Source: Neobacillus sp. OS1-2
GTDB lineage: Bacteria > Bacillota > Bacilli > Bacillales > Cytobacillaceae
Assembly (NCBI RefSeq): GCF_030915505.1
Contig: NZ_CP133265.1
Span: 2,942,001-3,006,000, forward strand
Reading direction: 5' to 3'
DNA length: 64,000 bases
The notes under the pieces were generated by a model that saw only the letters and a list, made by a program, of their open reading frames with translations, was not told where the DNA came from and searched no databases. The position numbers and the translations under genes were made by a program. Below, in pieces: positions 18,036 through 26,085 of this stretch (its first letter is position 1; each line of letters begins with the position of its first letter).

Positions 18036-19367
18036 TTGGCTATTTACTATAAGGGAATTTTCTTTTTAGCTGCTGCTGCTTTTTTAGGGGAAGGTATTGA
18101 AGTCTTGGTGAACATGATTCTTGCAAGGGAGCTGGGATCACATGGATTAGGGCTATATATGTCCATTTTGCCAACCATCTTTTTAATTGTGTTACTGTCC
18201 AGCTTTGAGCTGCCTGTATCTATTTCCAAATTCATTGCGGAAAAAGAGGAACGCTACCACCGAAATATCCTCTATCACGCATTAACGATTACGATTATTT
18301 TCACTAGTATCCTGTTTTTGGTTGCTGCAGCGGTTATCCCGTTTATTCCGGTATTTAATACGTATCATCCCTATATTAGATGGCTTGTGATGATTCTCAT
18401 TCCCGTGATTGCCTTCACCTCTGTGGCTAGAGGCTATTTTATGGGGCTGCAGCAGATGGGGAAAATTGCCGTTTCCAATTTTTTACGAAAAGCCATTCAA
18501 TTAGGCGCCCTGTTTGTCCTGTTCCGTTTTTTCTCGTTTAATGCGGAATCATCGCTGTTAATTGCGATCGGAACATTGATTGGCAGTGAAATTGTCGTGT
18601 TTCTTTATTTAGTTTACATGTTTATCATCCAATTTCAGCAGCTGAAGCGTCAGCCGTTCTCCAATATCAATAAGAAGATTGTTCGGAAGAATTTAATGGC
18701 GGTATCTATTCCGACGACCGGCTTACGATTATTTTCAGCTTTCACCGGTGCAATTCAGCCGTTTATCATAAAGGCGGCATTAGTTCATTCCGGTTTGACC
18801 GACACTCTTGCGACTGAGCAATTTGGAATGCTGATGGGTGTGGCGGTATCGATTGGGTTTTTCCCAGCCTTTATTGCCCACTCACTAATGATCGTCCTCA
18901 TTCCGGGTGTATCGAAAACTCATTCGCAAAAGGATTATTCAACACTCAGAAAGATGCTGCAGCAGGTGATGAAACTGACCTTGCTATACGGTGTTGCGGC
19001 GGTGACCATTTTCTATCTATTTGCACCGCAATTAACGTCTCTGTTTTTCAAATCAGAGCTATCATCCATTTTTCTGCAGCTGCTATGGCCGTTTTTCTTA
19101 TTTCATTTTTTCATCATGCCATTGCAGGCCTTTTTAATTGGCCTCGATCTGATTAAGGAATGCTTTATCCATATCATCTGGTCGACGATTATTAGTTTTG
19201 CACTCATTCTTTGGCTGGGGTCCTCCCAAGGATGGCAAATGAATGGGGTTATTATTGGAATGAATACCGGGTCCGTTTTATTGGCGATGATGCATTACTT
19301 AACGGTCTGTAAGAAGATTGGGGTTTCTGTTTTTCTAAAAGGTGCAATCCCAAAGGCAAGTGAGTGA
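18036..19367 (+). CDS. SpoVB/YkvU-type polysaccharide flippase-like membrane protein
   Basis: A 443-residue MATE-like (MOP superfamily) membrane protein with about 12 helices. The N-terminus (LARELGSHGLGLYMSILPT...LPVSISKFIAE) matches the SpoVB group of putative lipid-linked sugar flippases. It is shorter than SpoVB (about 518 residues) and close to the length of B. subtilis YkvU, a mother-cell-expressed relative. The start is TTG at 18036, about ten bases after AAAGGAG. A role in sporulation is inferred from the family, not shown here. Confidence 0.85.
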   Translation: MAIYYKGIFFLAAAAFLGEGIEVLVNMILARELGSHGLGLYMSILPTIFLIVLLSSFELPVSISKFIAEKEERYHRNILYHALTITIIFTSILFLVAAAVIPFIPVFNTYHPYIRWLVMILIPVIAFTSVARGYFMGLQQMGKIAVSNFLRKAIQLGALFVLFRFFSFNAESSLLIAIGTLIGSEIVVFLYLVYMFIIQFQQLKRQPFSNINKKIVRKNLMAVSIPTTGLRLFSAFTGAIQPFIIKAALVHSGLTDTLATEQFGMLMGVAVSIGFFPAFIAHSLMIVLIPGVSKTHSQKDYSTLRKMLQQVMKLTLLYGVAAVTIFYLFAPQLTSLFFKSELSSIFLQLLWPFFLFHFFIMPLQAFLIGLDLIKECFIHIIWSTIISFALILWLGSSQGWQMNGVIIGMNTGSVLLAMMHYLTVCKKIGVSVFLKGAIPKASE

Positions 19368-19377
19368 TAAAAATTTT

Positions 19378-19423
19378 CCGAATGAGTGTAGGGGTTGAAG
19401 CGGTCCTTTCCGTCTAATGAAAT
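19378..19423 (+). promoter_or_regulatory. Possible ECF-type autoregulatory promoter
   Basis: CGTCTAATG near 19411 resembles the -10 region of ECF-sigma promoters and sits about 45 bases before the sigma-factor gene. The upstream GGGGTTGAAG is only a weak -35 match, so this is tentative. Confidence 0.3.
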
Positions 19424-19458
19424 GAAGATGTTTGTAGAAAAGGAAAGGACTTAGAAAA

Positions 19459-19962
19459 ATGAAATCATTTGACGATTTAGTTCATGCATATGGAATCGCT
19501 ATATATAAATATATATTTTCGTTAGTCGGTCATAAGGAGTTAGCAGAGGATCTATATCAAGAGGTATTACTCTCCGCCTATTTAGCATATCCTTCCATTA
19601 AGGAAGAGTCAAAATACAAAAGCTGGCTGTTTACGATTGCGGTTAATAAATGCCGTGATTACTGGCGGAAAGAAAAAAAGTCGAAGCAATTTTGGAAGGA
19701 AGAGGTCTATTCTTATTCAGTCGCGTGCGAACCAACATCCATTCCTGAAGAGGAAGTCCTACATAAATTATCTGCGGAACAACTGGCTGAAAAAGTGATG
19801 ACATTACCGGAAATATATCGTTATCCTATTTATCTCTATTACTATCAGGATCTAACCCTTCTAGAAATTGCTACGAAAAGTAATCTGCCCATGTCAACCG
19901 TCAAAACAAGAATGAGACGGGCGAAGGAACGATTACGGCCAAAAATGCTCTCACTTGCTTAA
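19459..19962 (+). CDS. ECF-family RNA polymerase sigma factor
   Basis: A 167-residue ECF sigma factor. Region 2 (about 5-70) contains DLYQEVLLSAY and YKSWLFTIAVNKCRDYWR; region 4 (about 110-165) contains LPEIYRYPIYLYYYQDLTLLEIA and MSTVKTRMRRAKERLR. No anti-sigma gene lies next to it: upstream is a flippase gene and downstream an amino acid hydroxylase gene whose start is 37 bases away. The sigma factor may be controlled transcriptionally or by an unlinked anti-sigma. Confidence 0.92.
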   Translation: MKSFDDLVHAYGIAIYKYIFSLVGHKELAEDLYQEVLLSAYLAYPSIKEESKYKSWLFTIAVNKCRDYWRKEKKSKQFWKEEVYSYSVACEPTSIPEEEVLHKLSAEQLAEKVMTLPEIYRYPIYLYYYQDLTLLEIATKSNLPMSTVKTRMRRAKERLRPKMLSLA

Positions 19963-19999
19963 GACTACATTTCAATTTTTAAAAAAAGGGAATGGTCAA

Positions 20000-21730
20000 A
20001 TGACTGGAAAAGGAATGAAAAATATTCCTGTGCATTTACAGCCATATATTTCAAAGCAATATTATCATTGCTATACACCGATAGAGCATGCGGTTTGGCG
20101 CTTTGTCATGAAACAGAATCATTTTTTTTTAAAGGATATCGCCCATCCTGCTTATGTAAATGGTTTAAAGGATTCTGGAATCAAGACCGAGTCGATTCCG
20201 AAGGTAGAGGACATGAATACAAGCCTGGAAAAAGTGGGCTGGGGGGCAGTTACTATCGATGGACTCATTCCTGGTTCAGCATTTTATGGCTTTTTAGCAG
20301 AGGGGATTCTTCCGATTGCAACAGAAATACGAAACATCCACAACATTGCCTACACACCCGCGCCGGATATGATTCACGAAGCTGCGGGCCATGCGCCGAT
20401 TTTGTTGGATGAATCGTATCGTAAATTTGTGAGAAAAATTGGTGAAATGGGTGCCAAGGCACTTTCCAGTAAGGAGAAGCTAGAAGTATTTATGGCCGTT
20501 CGCCATTTAACAATTGTCGCGGAGGATCCTTTCTCAACCTCTGAGCAGGTAAAGGAAGCAGAAAAGCAAGTTGCTGAAGCGAGAACGAAGGTAAAAGGAT
20601 TAACGGAAGCGGATCAGGTTTCAAGACTGTTTTGGTGGACGGTTGAATATGGCTTAATTGGGGAGCTAGACAATCCTAAGATTTACGGGGCAGGGTTACT
20701 GTCGTCAGTTGGGGAGAGCCAAAGCTGTTTGAAAGACGATGTCAGGAAAATTCCCTTTTCGGTTGAAGAATGTACCATGACTCCATATGATGTGACAAAG
20801 CCACAGCCACAGTTATTTGTTTGTAAGACCTTTGAAGACTTAGTAGCAGCGGTTGATCAATTTGCTGCGACAATGGCCTTTCGAAAAGGCGGAACGGAAA
20901 GCCTCGATAAGGCACTGCTAACCGATAGTGTGGCAACGATGGTGTTTTCTTCAGGGTTGCAAGTATCCGGCACGCTGGATACGATTTTGAAGGATAAATA
21001 TGGTGAAGCGGTTTATTTCCGGACGAAGGGGCCAACTGCATTAGCGTTCAACAATAAGCAGCTGGGTGGCCATGGGAGAGAAACACATCGCAAAGGCTTT
21101 GGGACACCGGTTGGTTGTCTAGAAGGGAATATTGTACTTGAGGATTGCTCTGCGGAGCAGTTACAAAAATTAGGAATCATAGAACAACGGATTGCAAAAT
21201 TAAGATTTCAAAGTGGTGTAAAGGTAAAGGGGACTGTAAAAAGGATTTTGCTGGCAGAGGGAACCCCCATCTTAATTTCGTTTAGTAATTGCAAAGTGAC
21301 TTATCAGGGCAAGCTGCTGTTTGAACCAGCCTGGGGGACATTTGATATGGCCGTCGGGGCTAATGTTTCCTCTGTCTTTGCAGGTGCAGCTGATCCTAAC
21401 AATTACTATGAAATTCCTTCAAATGAGGAAGGAGCGGAAAAGGTTGAACAACAGGGTTGGAACGAACTAGAAACCTTATATGGGGAAATTAGGGGCTTGC
21501 GTGAGGGGCAGGAATGGGATGAACAAAGAGTAGTACGGGTCTTAACTAGTTTAGAAGAAAAGTATCCAAAGGAATGGCTATTGCGTCTTGAAATTTTAGA
21601 ACTCTATAAAATGTACCATGCAGATCATCCACAAATTGCCCTCATTGAGGAACAGCTCCAGACTACTAACTGGGATGCTTCCGTTAATCAAATGATTCAA
21701 CGGGGGTTAACGTTAATTCTTAATAGCTAA
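20000..21730 (+). CDS. Long aromatic amino acid hydroxylase
   Basis: The N-terminal half (about 20-330) is a pterin-dependent aromatic amino acid hydroxylase with the iron ligands in HEAAGHAPIL (two His) and a Glu near the FWWTVEYGL segment. The C-terminal part of about 250 residues is an additional region seen in long Bacillus members of the family and has no function I can assign. The frame extends back to 19955, overlapping the sigma gene, but ATG 20000 with AAAGGGAATGG upstream is favoured (576 residues). It probably converts Phe to Tyr. Its position behind an ECF sigma gene suggests co-transcription. Confidence 0.88.
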   Translation: MTGKGMKNIPVHLQPYISKQYYHCYTPIEHAVWRFVMKQNHFFLKDIAHPAYVNGLKDSGIKTESIPKVEDMNTSLEKVGWGAVTIDGLIPGSAFYGFLAEGILPIATEIRNIHNIAYTPAPDMIHEAAGHAPILLDESYRKFVRKIGEMGAKALSSKEKLEVFMAVRHLTIVAEDPFSTSEQVKEAEKQVAEARTKVKGLTEADQVSRLFWWTVEYGLIGELDNPKIYGAGLLSSVGESQSCLKDDVRKIPFSVEECTMTPYDVTKPQPQLFVCKTFEDLVAAVDQFAATMAFRKGGTESLDKALLTDSVATMVFSSGLQVSGTLDTILKDKYGEAVYFRTKGPTALAFNNKQLGGHGRETHRKGFGTPVGCLEGNIVLEDCSAEQLQKLGIIEQRIAKLRFQSGVKVKGTVKRILLAEGTPILISFSNCKVTYQGKLLFEPAWGTFDMAVGANVSSVFAGAADPNNYYEIPSNEEGAEKVEQQGWNELETLYGEIRGLREGQEWDEQRVVRVLTSLEEKYPKEWLLRLEILELYKMYHADHPQIALIEEQLQTTNWDASVNQMIQRGLTLILNS

Positions 21731-21732
21731 AA

Positions 21733-21767
21733 TGAAAAGGAGCTTGGATTACCAAGCTCCTTTTAGA
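21733..21767. terminator. Bidirectional terminator between hydroxylase gene and yetJ
   Basis: Perfect 13-bp stem AAAAGGAGCTTGG/CCAAGCTCCTTTT with a four-base loop; A and T tracts on both sides let it serve both convergent genes. Confidence 0.9.
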
Positions 21768-21768
21768 G

Positions 21769-22404
21769 TTAATCTCTACTATTTAATATTCCAAATATAC
21801 GAAGAATGCTTACGAATAGGTTAATGAAATCTAAGTATAAACTTAAGGCCATTAATGGCACATCTTCTGCTCTCACGCCGTAGTTTTTCATGCGGTTGAT
21901 ATCAAATAGAACATAACCACTGAATACTAAAACTCCGATAAAGGAATAGGCAAGCATTCCTGTAGAACTAAGCGGGGAGAACATATTAAATAGTCCAATC
22001 GCCACCATTGCCAGCAGGGCAGCTAGTAAGAACCCCCCTAAGAAAGAAAAATTCCGTTTTGATTTTGCAGCGTAAATCGAAATACCGCTGAACACAATTG
22101 TTGTTGTAGCAAATGCCATGATGACAACATTTGCACCTGCCGTTGCAGCATAATAAGCGACAATTGGATAAAGTGTAATCCCCGAGATAAACGTAAAAAT
22201 ATATAAAAATGAATAAGAAATGGCCTTTTTACGTCTAAAGAAGACAGCAGCGAGAATCATTACAAATTCCAAAATAGCTAACGGTAAAAATAAGCTAGGC
22301 GGTACATATACTCCTGCCATTGTGCCAAGAAAGGCAATTGCCAGAGATAAAGCAAACGTGCGTAGGACGGATGGCATATATTCTGCTGATGTTTGTGTAT
22401 ACAA
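21769..22404 (-). CDS. yetJ: BI-1/YetJ family calcium-leak channel
   Basis: A 211-residue protein with seven membrane helices of the transmembrane Bax-inhibitor-1 (TMBIM) family. LPLAILEFVMILAAVFFRRKKA, LYPIVAYYA and MALSLYLDFINLFVSILRIFGIL match my memory of B. subtilis YetJ, a pH-sensitive calcium leak channel, including the C-terminal Asp. GAGGTGAAGAAAATTG precedes the ATG. It forms its own leftward unit. Confidence 0.92.
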   Translation of the reverse strand: MYTQTSAEYMPSVLRTFALSLAIAFLGTMAGVYVPPSLFLPLAILEFVMILAAVFFRRKKAISYSFLYIFTFISGITLYPIVAYYAATAGANVVIMAFATTTIVFSGISIYAAKSKRNFSFLGGFLLAALLAMVAIGLFNMFSPLSSTGMLAYSFIGVLVFSGYVLFDINRMKNYGVRAEDVPLMALSLYLDFINLFVSILRIFGILNSRD

Positions 22405-22454
22405 TTTTCTTCACCTCTAAAATGTTTTCTTACTAGAAATATACGAGGAAGTGG

Positions 22455-22844
22455 TCAAGATGTTTCATTTTTTCTTAAAATTTCTTTCTCTTCTTTTAAT
22501 AAGTCGCGAATTTCAGCTAAAAGTTCTTCACTGCGATCGATTTTCACAGGGGCAGGTACTGCCTCTTCTTTCTTTTTAAAACGGTTGATGAACTTAACAA
22601 ACAGGAAAATGGAAAAGGCAATGATAAAGAAATCAACGACTGTTTGAATAAACGATCCATAGTTTATTTCTTTATAATGTAATTCTTTGAAGTCAACGAC
22701 CCCAATAAATAACGCAATAATTGGCATGATAATATCTGCGACAAGGGAAGAAACTATTTTTCCAAAGGCTGCGCCAATAATGACTCCAACAGCTAAGTCC
22801 ATGACGTTACCCTTCATCGCAAATTGTTTAAATTCTTTCCACAT
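22455..22844 (-). CDS. mscL: Large-conductance mechanosensitive channel MscL
   Basis: A 129-residue MscL. The first helix contains [24 protein letters not shown], the pore-lining segment; a second helix lies at about 68-90, followed by a charged C-terminal helical bundle ([15 protein letters not shown]). It releases solutes on hypo-osmotic shock. AAGGAGACTAT precedes the start. Confidence 0.97.
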   Translation of the reverse strand: MWKEFKQFAMKGNVMDLAVGVIIGAAFGKIVSSLVADIIMPIIALFIGVVDFKELHYKEINYGSFIQTVVDFFIIAFSIFLFVKFINRFKKKEEAVPAPVKIDRSEELLAEIRDLLKEEKEILRKNETS

Positions 22845-22954
22845 ATATAGTCTCCTTCGAAATGGGATTTTCTTAAATGTCCATTTTATCCTCTAACCAA
22901 CTTAAAATGCAATATCGAACCTAGTGAATCAGCCAATTTTACTATAAAGGAATA

Positions 22955-22978
22955 AGCAGGTGTTGATAACACCTGCTC
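22955..22978 (-). terminator. Hairpin downstream of ampS
   Basis: Perfect 9-bp stem GCAGGTGTT/AACACCTGC with a three-base loop a few bases beyond the ampS stop; the following T tract is weak (TTATTCCTTT). Confidence 0.65.
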
Positions 22979-22988
22979 AAAGTAATCT

Positions 22989-24221
22989 TTAAAAAGCCCA
23001 ATTTCCTGCTCTGAATATTGCTTCTGATTTCCCATCGGCGGTAATTCCGTCGATGTCCATTGCTGCTGACCCAATCATGAAATCAACGTGGGTAATACTT
23101 TCGTTTAGTCCATTATTAGCTAATTCTTCGGGGGTCATTTTTTTGCCGCCTTCGATGCAGAAAGCGTAGGCACTTCCAATGGCTAAGTGGTTTGATGCAT
23201 TTTCATCAAACAATGTGTTAAAGAAAAGAACATTTGATTGTGAAATCGGTGAATTAAAAGGAACAAGCGCCACTTCGCCAAGATAATGAGAACCCTCGTC
23301 TGTTTCGACAAGACGCTTCAAGATTTCCTCGCCTTCTTCAGCTTTCACACCAACAATTTTCCCGTTTTCAAACGTAACTGAAAAACGGTCAATAATATTT
23401 CCACCGTAGCTTAATGGTTTTGTGCTTGCTACTGTACCATTTACACCGGTTTTTAATGGAACAGTGAAAACTTCCTCTGTCGGCATATTGGCCATAAATT
23501 CAAAGCCTTTTTCATTCACACTTCCAGCTCCAACCCAAAGATGTTTCTCCGGAAGCTCGATCATTAGGTCAGTGCCAGGTGCTGAATAATGAAGCTTCTG
23601 ATAACGCTTTTCATTTAAATAGTGTACTTTCTCATGAAGGGCTTCGTCATGCTTCTTCCAGGCATCAACTGGATTTTCAACATCCACTCGAACTGCTTTA
23701 AAGATGGCGTCCCACAACATATTGACTTGGGTTTCAGCAGGCGCATCCGGGAATACTTTTGCCGCCCATGCCTCAGATGGCACAGCAATAACCGTCCAGC
23801 TCACTTTATCGGATTGGGCTGCCTTGCGGTAATTTCCCAGGGCTTTCCCTGCGGCTTTATTGAAATTAGCAATCCGCTCAGGGTTCACACCTTTTAACAA
23901 ATCAGGGCTGGAAGAAATAATCGACATAAAGGCTGCACCTGAATCCGCAAGGTCTTCCATTTCCTTTGCCCGCCAAATAGGGTATTCGGTGAAGGCTTCA
24001 TCTGGAGCGAGATCATACCTTGTTCTCGTAACTGTATCGTCATTCCAGTTGACAACGACATTGTGGGCACCTACTTCGTACGCCTTTTTGACCACTAGGC
24101 GGACAAATTTTGCAGCATCTAATGTTGCCTGGACGACTAATGTTTGTCCCCGTTGAACATTCACGCCTACCTTGACGGCAAGCTCAGCATATTTTTCAAG
24201 CTTTGTTAAAAAGTCACTCAT
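22989..24221 (-). CDS. ampS: Aminopeptidase AmpS (M29 family)
   Basis: A 410-residue M29 thermophilic-type metalloaminopeptidase, the same length as B. subtilis AmpS. Metal ligands lie in the C-terminal half, including EVALVPFNSPIS, LFDENASNHLAIGSAY and THVDFMIGS. It cleaves N-terminal residues from peptides in the cytosol. AAGGAGATATACAT precedes the ATG. Confidence 0.94.
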   Translation of the reverse strand: MSDFLTKLEKYAELAVKVGVNVQRGQTLVVQATLDAAKFVRLVVKKAYEVGAHNVVVNWNDDTVTRTRYDLAPDEAFTEYPIWRAKEMEDLADSGAAFMSIISSSPDLLKGVNPERIANFNKAAGKALGNYRKAAQSDKVSWTVIAVPSEAWAAKVFPDAPAETQVNMLWDAIFKAVRVDVENPVDAWKKHDEALHEKVHYLNEKRYQKLHYSAPGTDLMIELPEKHLWVGAGSVNEKGFEFMANMPTEEVFTVPLKTGVNGTVASTKPLSYGGNIIDRFSVTFENGKIVGVKAEEGEEILKRLVETDEGSHYLGEVALVPFNSPISQSNVLFFNTLFDENASNHLAIGSAYAFCIEGGKKMTPEELANNGLNESITHVDFMIGSAAMDIDGITADGKSEAIFRAGNWAF

Positions 24222-24350
24222 ATGTATATCTCCTTTTTCAGAATCTTCCTATATTGTAGCGGTTTTAATTGGAAAAGGAAACCACAAACCCCTGCTATGT
24301 CTTCACAAAAAACGAGTATATCCTTCCACGCCACTACGACCCTTTTTTAC

Positions 24351-24382
24351 AAAAAAACAGTAAAGATTTGCATCTTTACTGT
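24351..24382 (-). terminator. Terminator overlapping the end of the 38-aa gene
   Basis: Perfect stem ACAGTAAAGAT/ATCTTTACTGT with a four-base loop; on the minus strand it is followed by TTTTTTTG. The stop codon of the small gene lies within the stem. Confidence 0.85.
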
Positions 24383-24492
24383 AGCTTGCTGCCGTATACT
24401 TTTATATTAAAATAAACCCCTGCGGAAAATAGTACTAGGAATGTAATAATGCCTGACAATGATGTTGGAGCCATGAACTGTGATAATTCCAT
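24376..24492 (-). CDS. Small single-pass membrane protein (38 aa), unrecognised
   Basis: A 38-codon frame beginning MELSQFMAPTSLSGIIT with a hydrophobic helix at about 12-30 and ending KVYGSKLQ. GGTGG lies six bases upstream of ATG 24492. Its stop TAA is embedded in a strong terminator, a layout typical of genuine tiny genes. A frame starting four bases earlier is longer but has a worse RBS and no plausible protein character. No family recognised. Confidence 0.62.
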   Translation of the reverse strand: MELSQFMAPTSLSGIITFLVLFSAGVYFNIKVYGSKLQ

Positions 24493-24636
24493 TCATTTCC
24501 ACCGTCCTTATAATTAGAACCTTGAATAGATTAATTATAATATGAAAAGAGGCAAATGTGAACAATTTAGTACAATTTTTTGACGAATATTTGAACTTTT
24601 TAATGATCAATAAAAAAAGCACCATGAAGTGCTTTC

Positions 24637-25908
24637 TCAAATAGTGGTACTCATTTTTTGTTTTTCAAAAGTATGAAACATAACCCAATATATTCCAGCA
24701 CTAACGAGTGCCAATAGGAAGAGAACAAAGAATGTCCATCCATAGCCAATCCAAACCGTCAATGGAATCGACAAGGGCGCAATGGTCCGACCGATGGTAA
24801 ACCGCAAGCTTGCTGCTGCAAAATATTGACCTCTCATATGCTCCGGTGCAATCCTGGAAACGAAGCTTTGCTGCAGGCCGGCGCCCATTAATTCCCCAAA
24901 GGTGAAAACGGCCATCGCCGCAATTAAGCCCCAAATCCATTGTGTCTGGCTAAAGATAACGATTGATATGGCATAGACAATTGAGGATAGGACAAACACG
25001 TTCCTTTCATAATATTTCCCCATCCATTTTGTCACGAAAACGGTCAGCAGGGCAACAAGGAAGCCGTTCTCTGCAAGAACAATTCCAAATGCCTGCTCGC
25101 CTTTAACGATAAAGGACCAGTCACCAATGGAGAAGAGGGTTTGACTTTTCACAAAATCCTTAATGTAAACAGGGATTAATAAGTCTAATTGCATAAATGT
25201 CTGCCCAGCCAAAACACCTGCAATAATAAAGAGCAGGAACGTTTTATCCTTTACAATCAGCGCATAATCCCTTAGCTGATTTTGTAAAAAGTAATACCAT
25301 TTCGCGTCGTTTGAAAGGGAAATAGGCTTTTGAGCAGGAACGGTTTCCCGCGTCCATTTTGCTAGAATTAACCCTAGTAAAATACATACTGCTCCAGCAA
25401 AAAGCAATAGCTGAAAGCGGTAGTGAACATAGAAAATGGCTCCCAGTATGGGCCCGATAACAACGGCTATATTAATAGATGTATAAAAAATCGCAAACAC
25501 ATCACTGCGATGCTTTTCCTTTACAACATCGGCAACCATAGCTTGGCTTGCAGGCCAGTAAAATGAACCGAACACACCAGCAATGGCAAACGAGATAAAC
25601 CCTAACCAAGGCGATTGCAACCATGGGGAACTCGCCAATGCGAAGCTTAAAAAAGAGAGGCCTTGTCCAATTGCGGAGAGGACCATCATCCGTTTTCTGC
25701 CAAACCGGTCTGCACAATATCCACCCATCAGGTTGGCAATGACTGAAAAGATTTGTGAAAAAACTAATAATAGACCAGCTTTGTTTTTACCAAATTCCTC
25801 AGCAAAGTAAATCGTCAAAAACGGAAAAAACATCCAAAAGGTAATATTCATCATCGCTTCAGCAAACAAGCGGACTTTTAAATTTGTATCCCAATCCCTA
25901 ATCCTCAT
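24637..25908 (-). CDS. MFS transporter (drug-efflux type)
   Basis: A major facilitator protein with 12 membrane helices (about 423 residues). The A-motif is GGYCADRFGRKRMM between helices 2 and 3, and the central loop is long (about residues 180-210). It resembles the MdtG/multidrug group, but the substrate is unknown. The frame can be extended to a TTG at 25938; ATG 25908 (MRIRDWDTNLKVR) follows GAGG at good spacing and fits the family start. Confidence 0.85.
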   Translation of the reverse strand: MRIRDWDTNLKVRLFAEAMMNITFWMFFPFLTIYFAEEFGKNKAGLLLVFSQIFSVIANLMGGYCADRFGRKRMMVLSAIGQGLSFLSFALASSPWLQSPWLGFISFAIAGVFGSFYWPASQAMVADVVKEKHRSDVFAIFYTSINIAVVIGPILGAIFYVHYRFQLLLFAGAVCILLGLILAKWTRETVPAQKPISLSNDAKWYYFLQNQLRDYALIVKDKTFLLFIIAGVLAGQTFMQLDLLIPVYIKDFVKSQTLFSIGDWSFIVKGEQAFGIVLAENGFLVALLTVFVTKWMGKYYERNVFVLSSIVYAISIVIFSQTQWIWGLIAAMAVFTFGELMGAGLQQSFVSRIAPEHMRGQYFAAASLRFTIGRTIAPLSIPLTVWIGYGWTFFVLFLLALVSAGIYWVMFHTFEKQKMSTTI

Positions 25909-26085
25909 TCTGTATCCTCGTTTCGATAGTTCTGCCAATACATCATACTATCCAGATAGAAGGTTATTCAAGAAAAAAATGACAAACGACGTATAAGCTC
26001 CTCCATTGGAAATTTCGGAATTACTGATTCCATTTGGGACGTATGCTATATTTAACATATGGAAATTTGAAAGGATGTTTTAAAA

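Noticed and set aside
24407..24640. Minus-strand 77-codon frame near the 38-aa gene
   Set aside because: Its composition is not protein-like and its internal ATG has a poorly spaced RBS; the 38-codon frame four bases later fits better.
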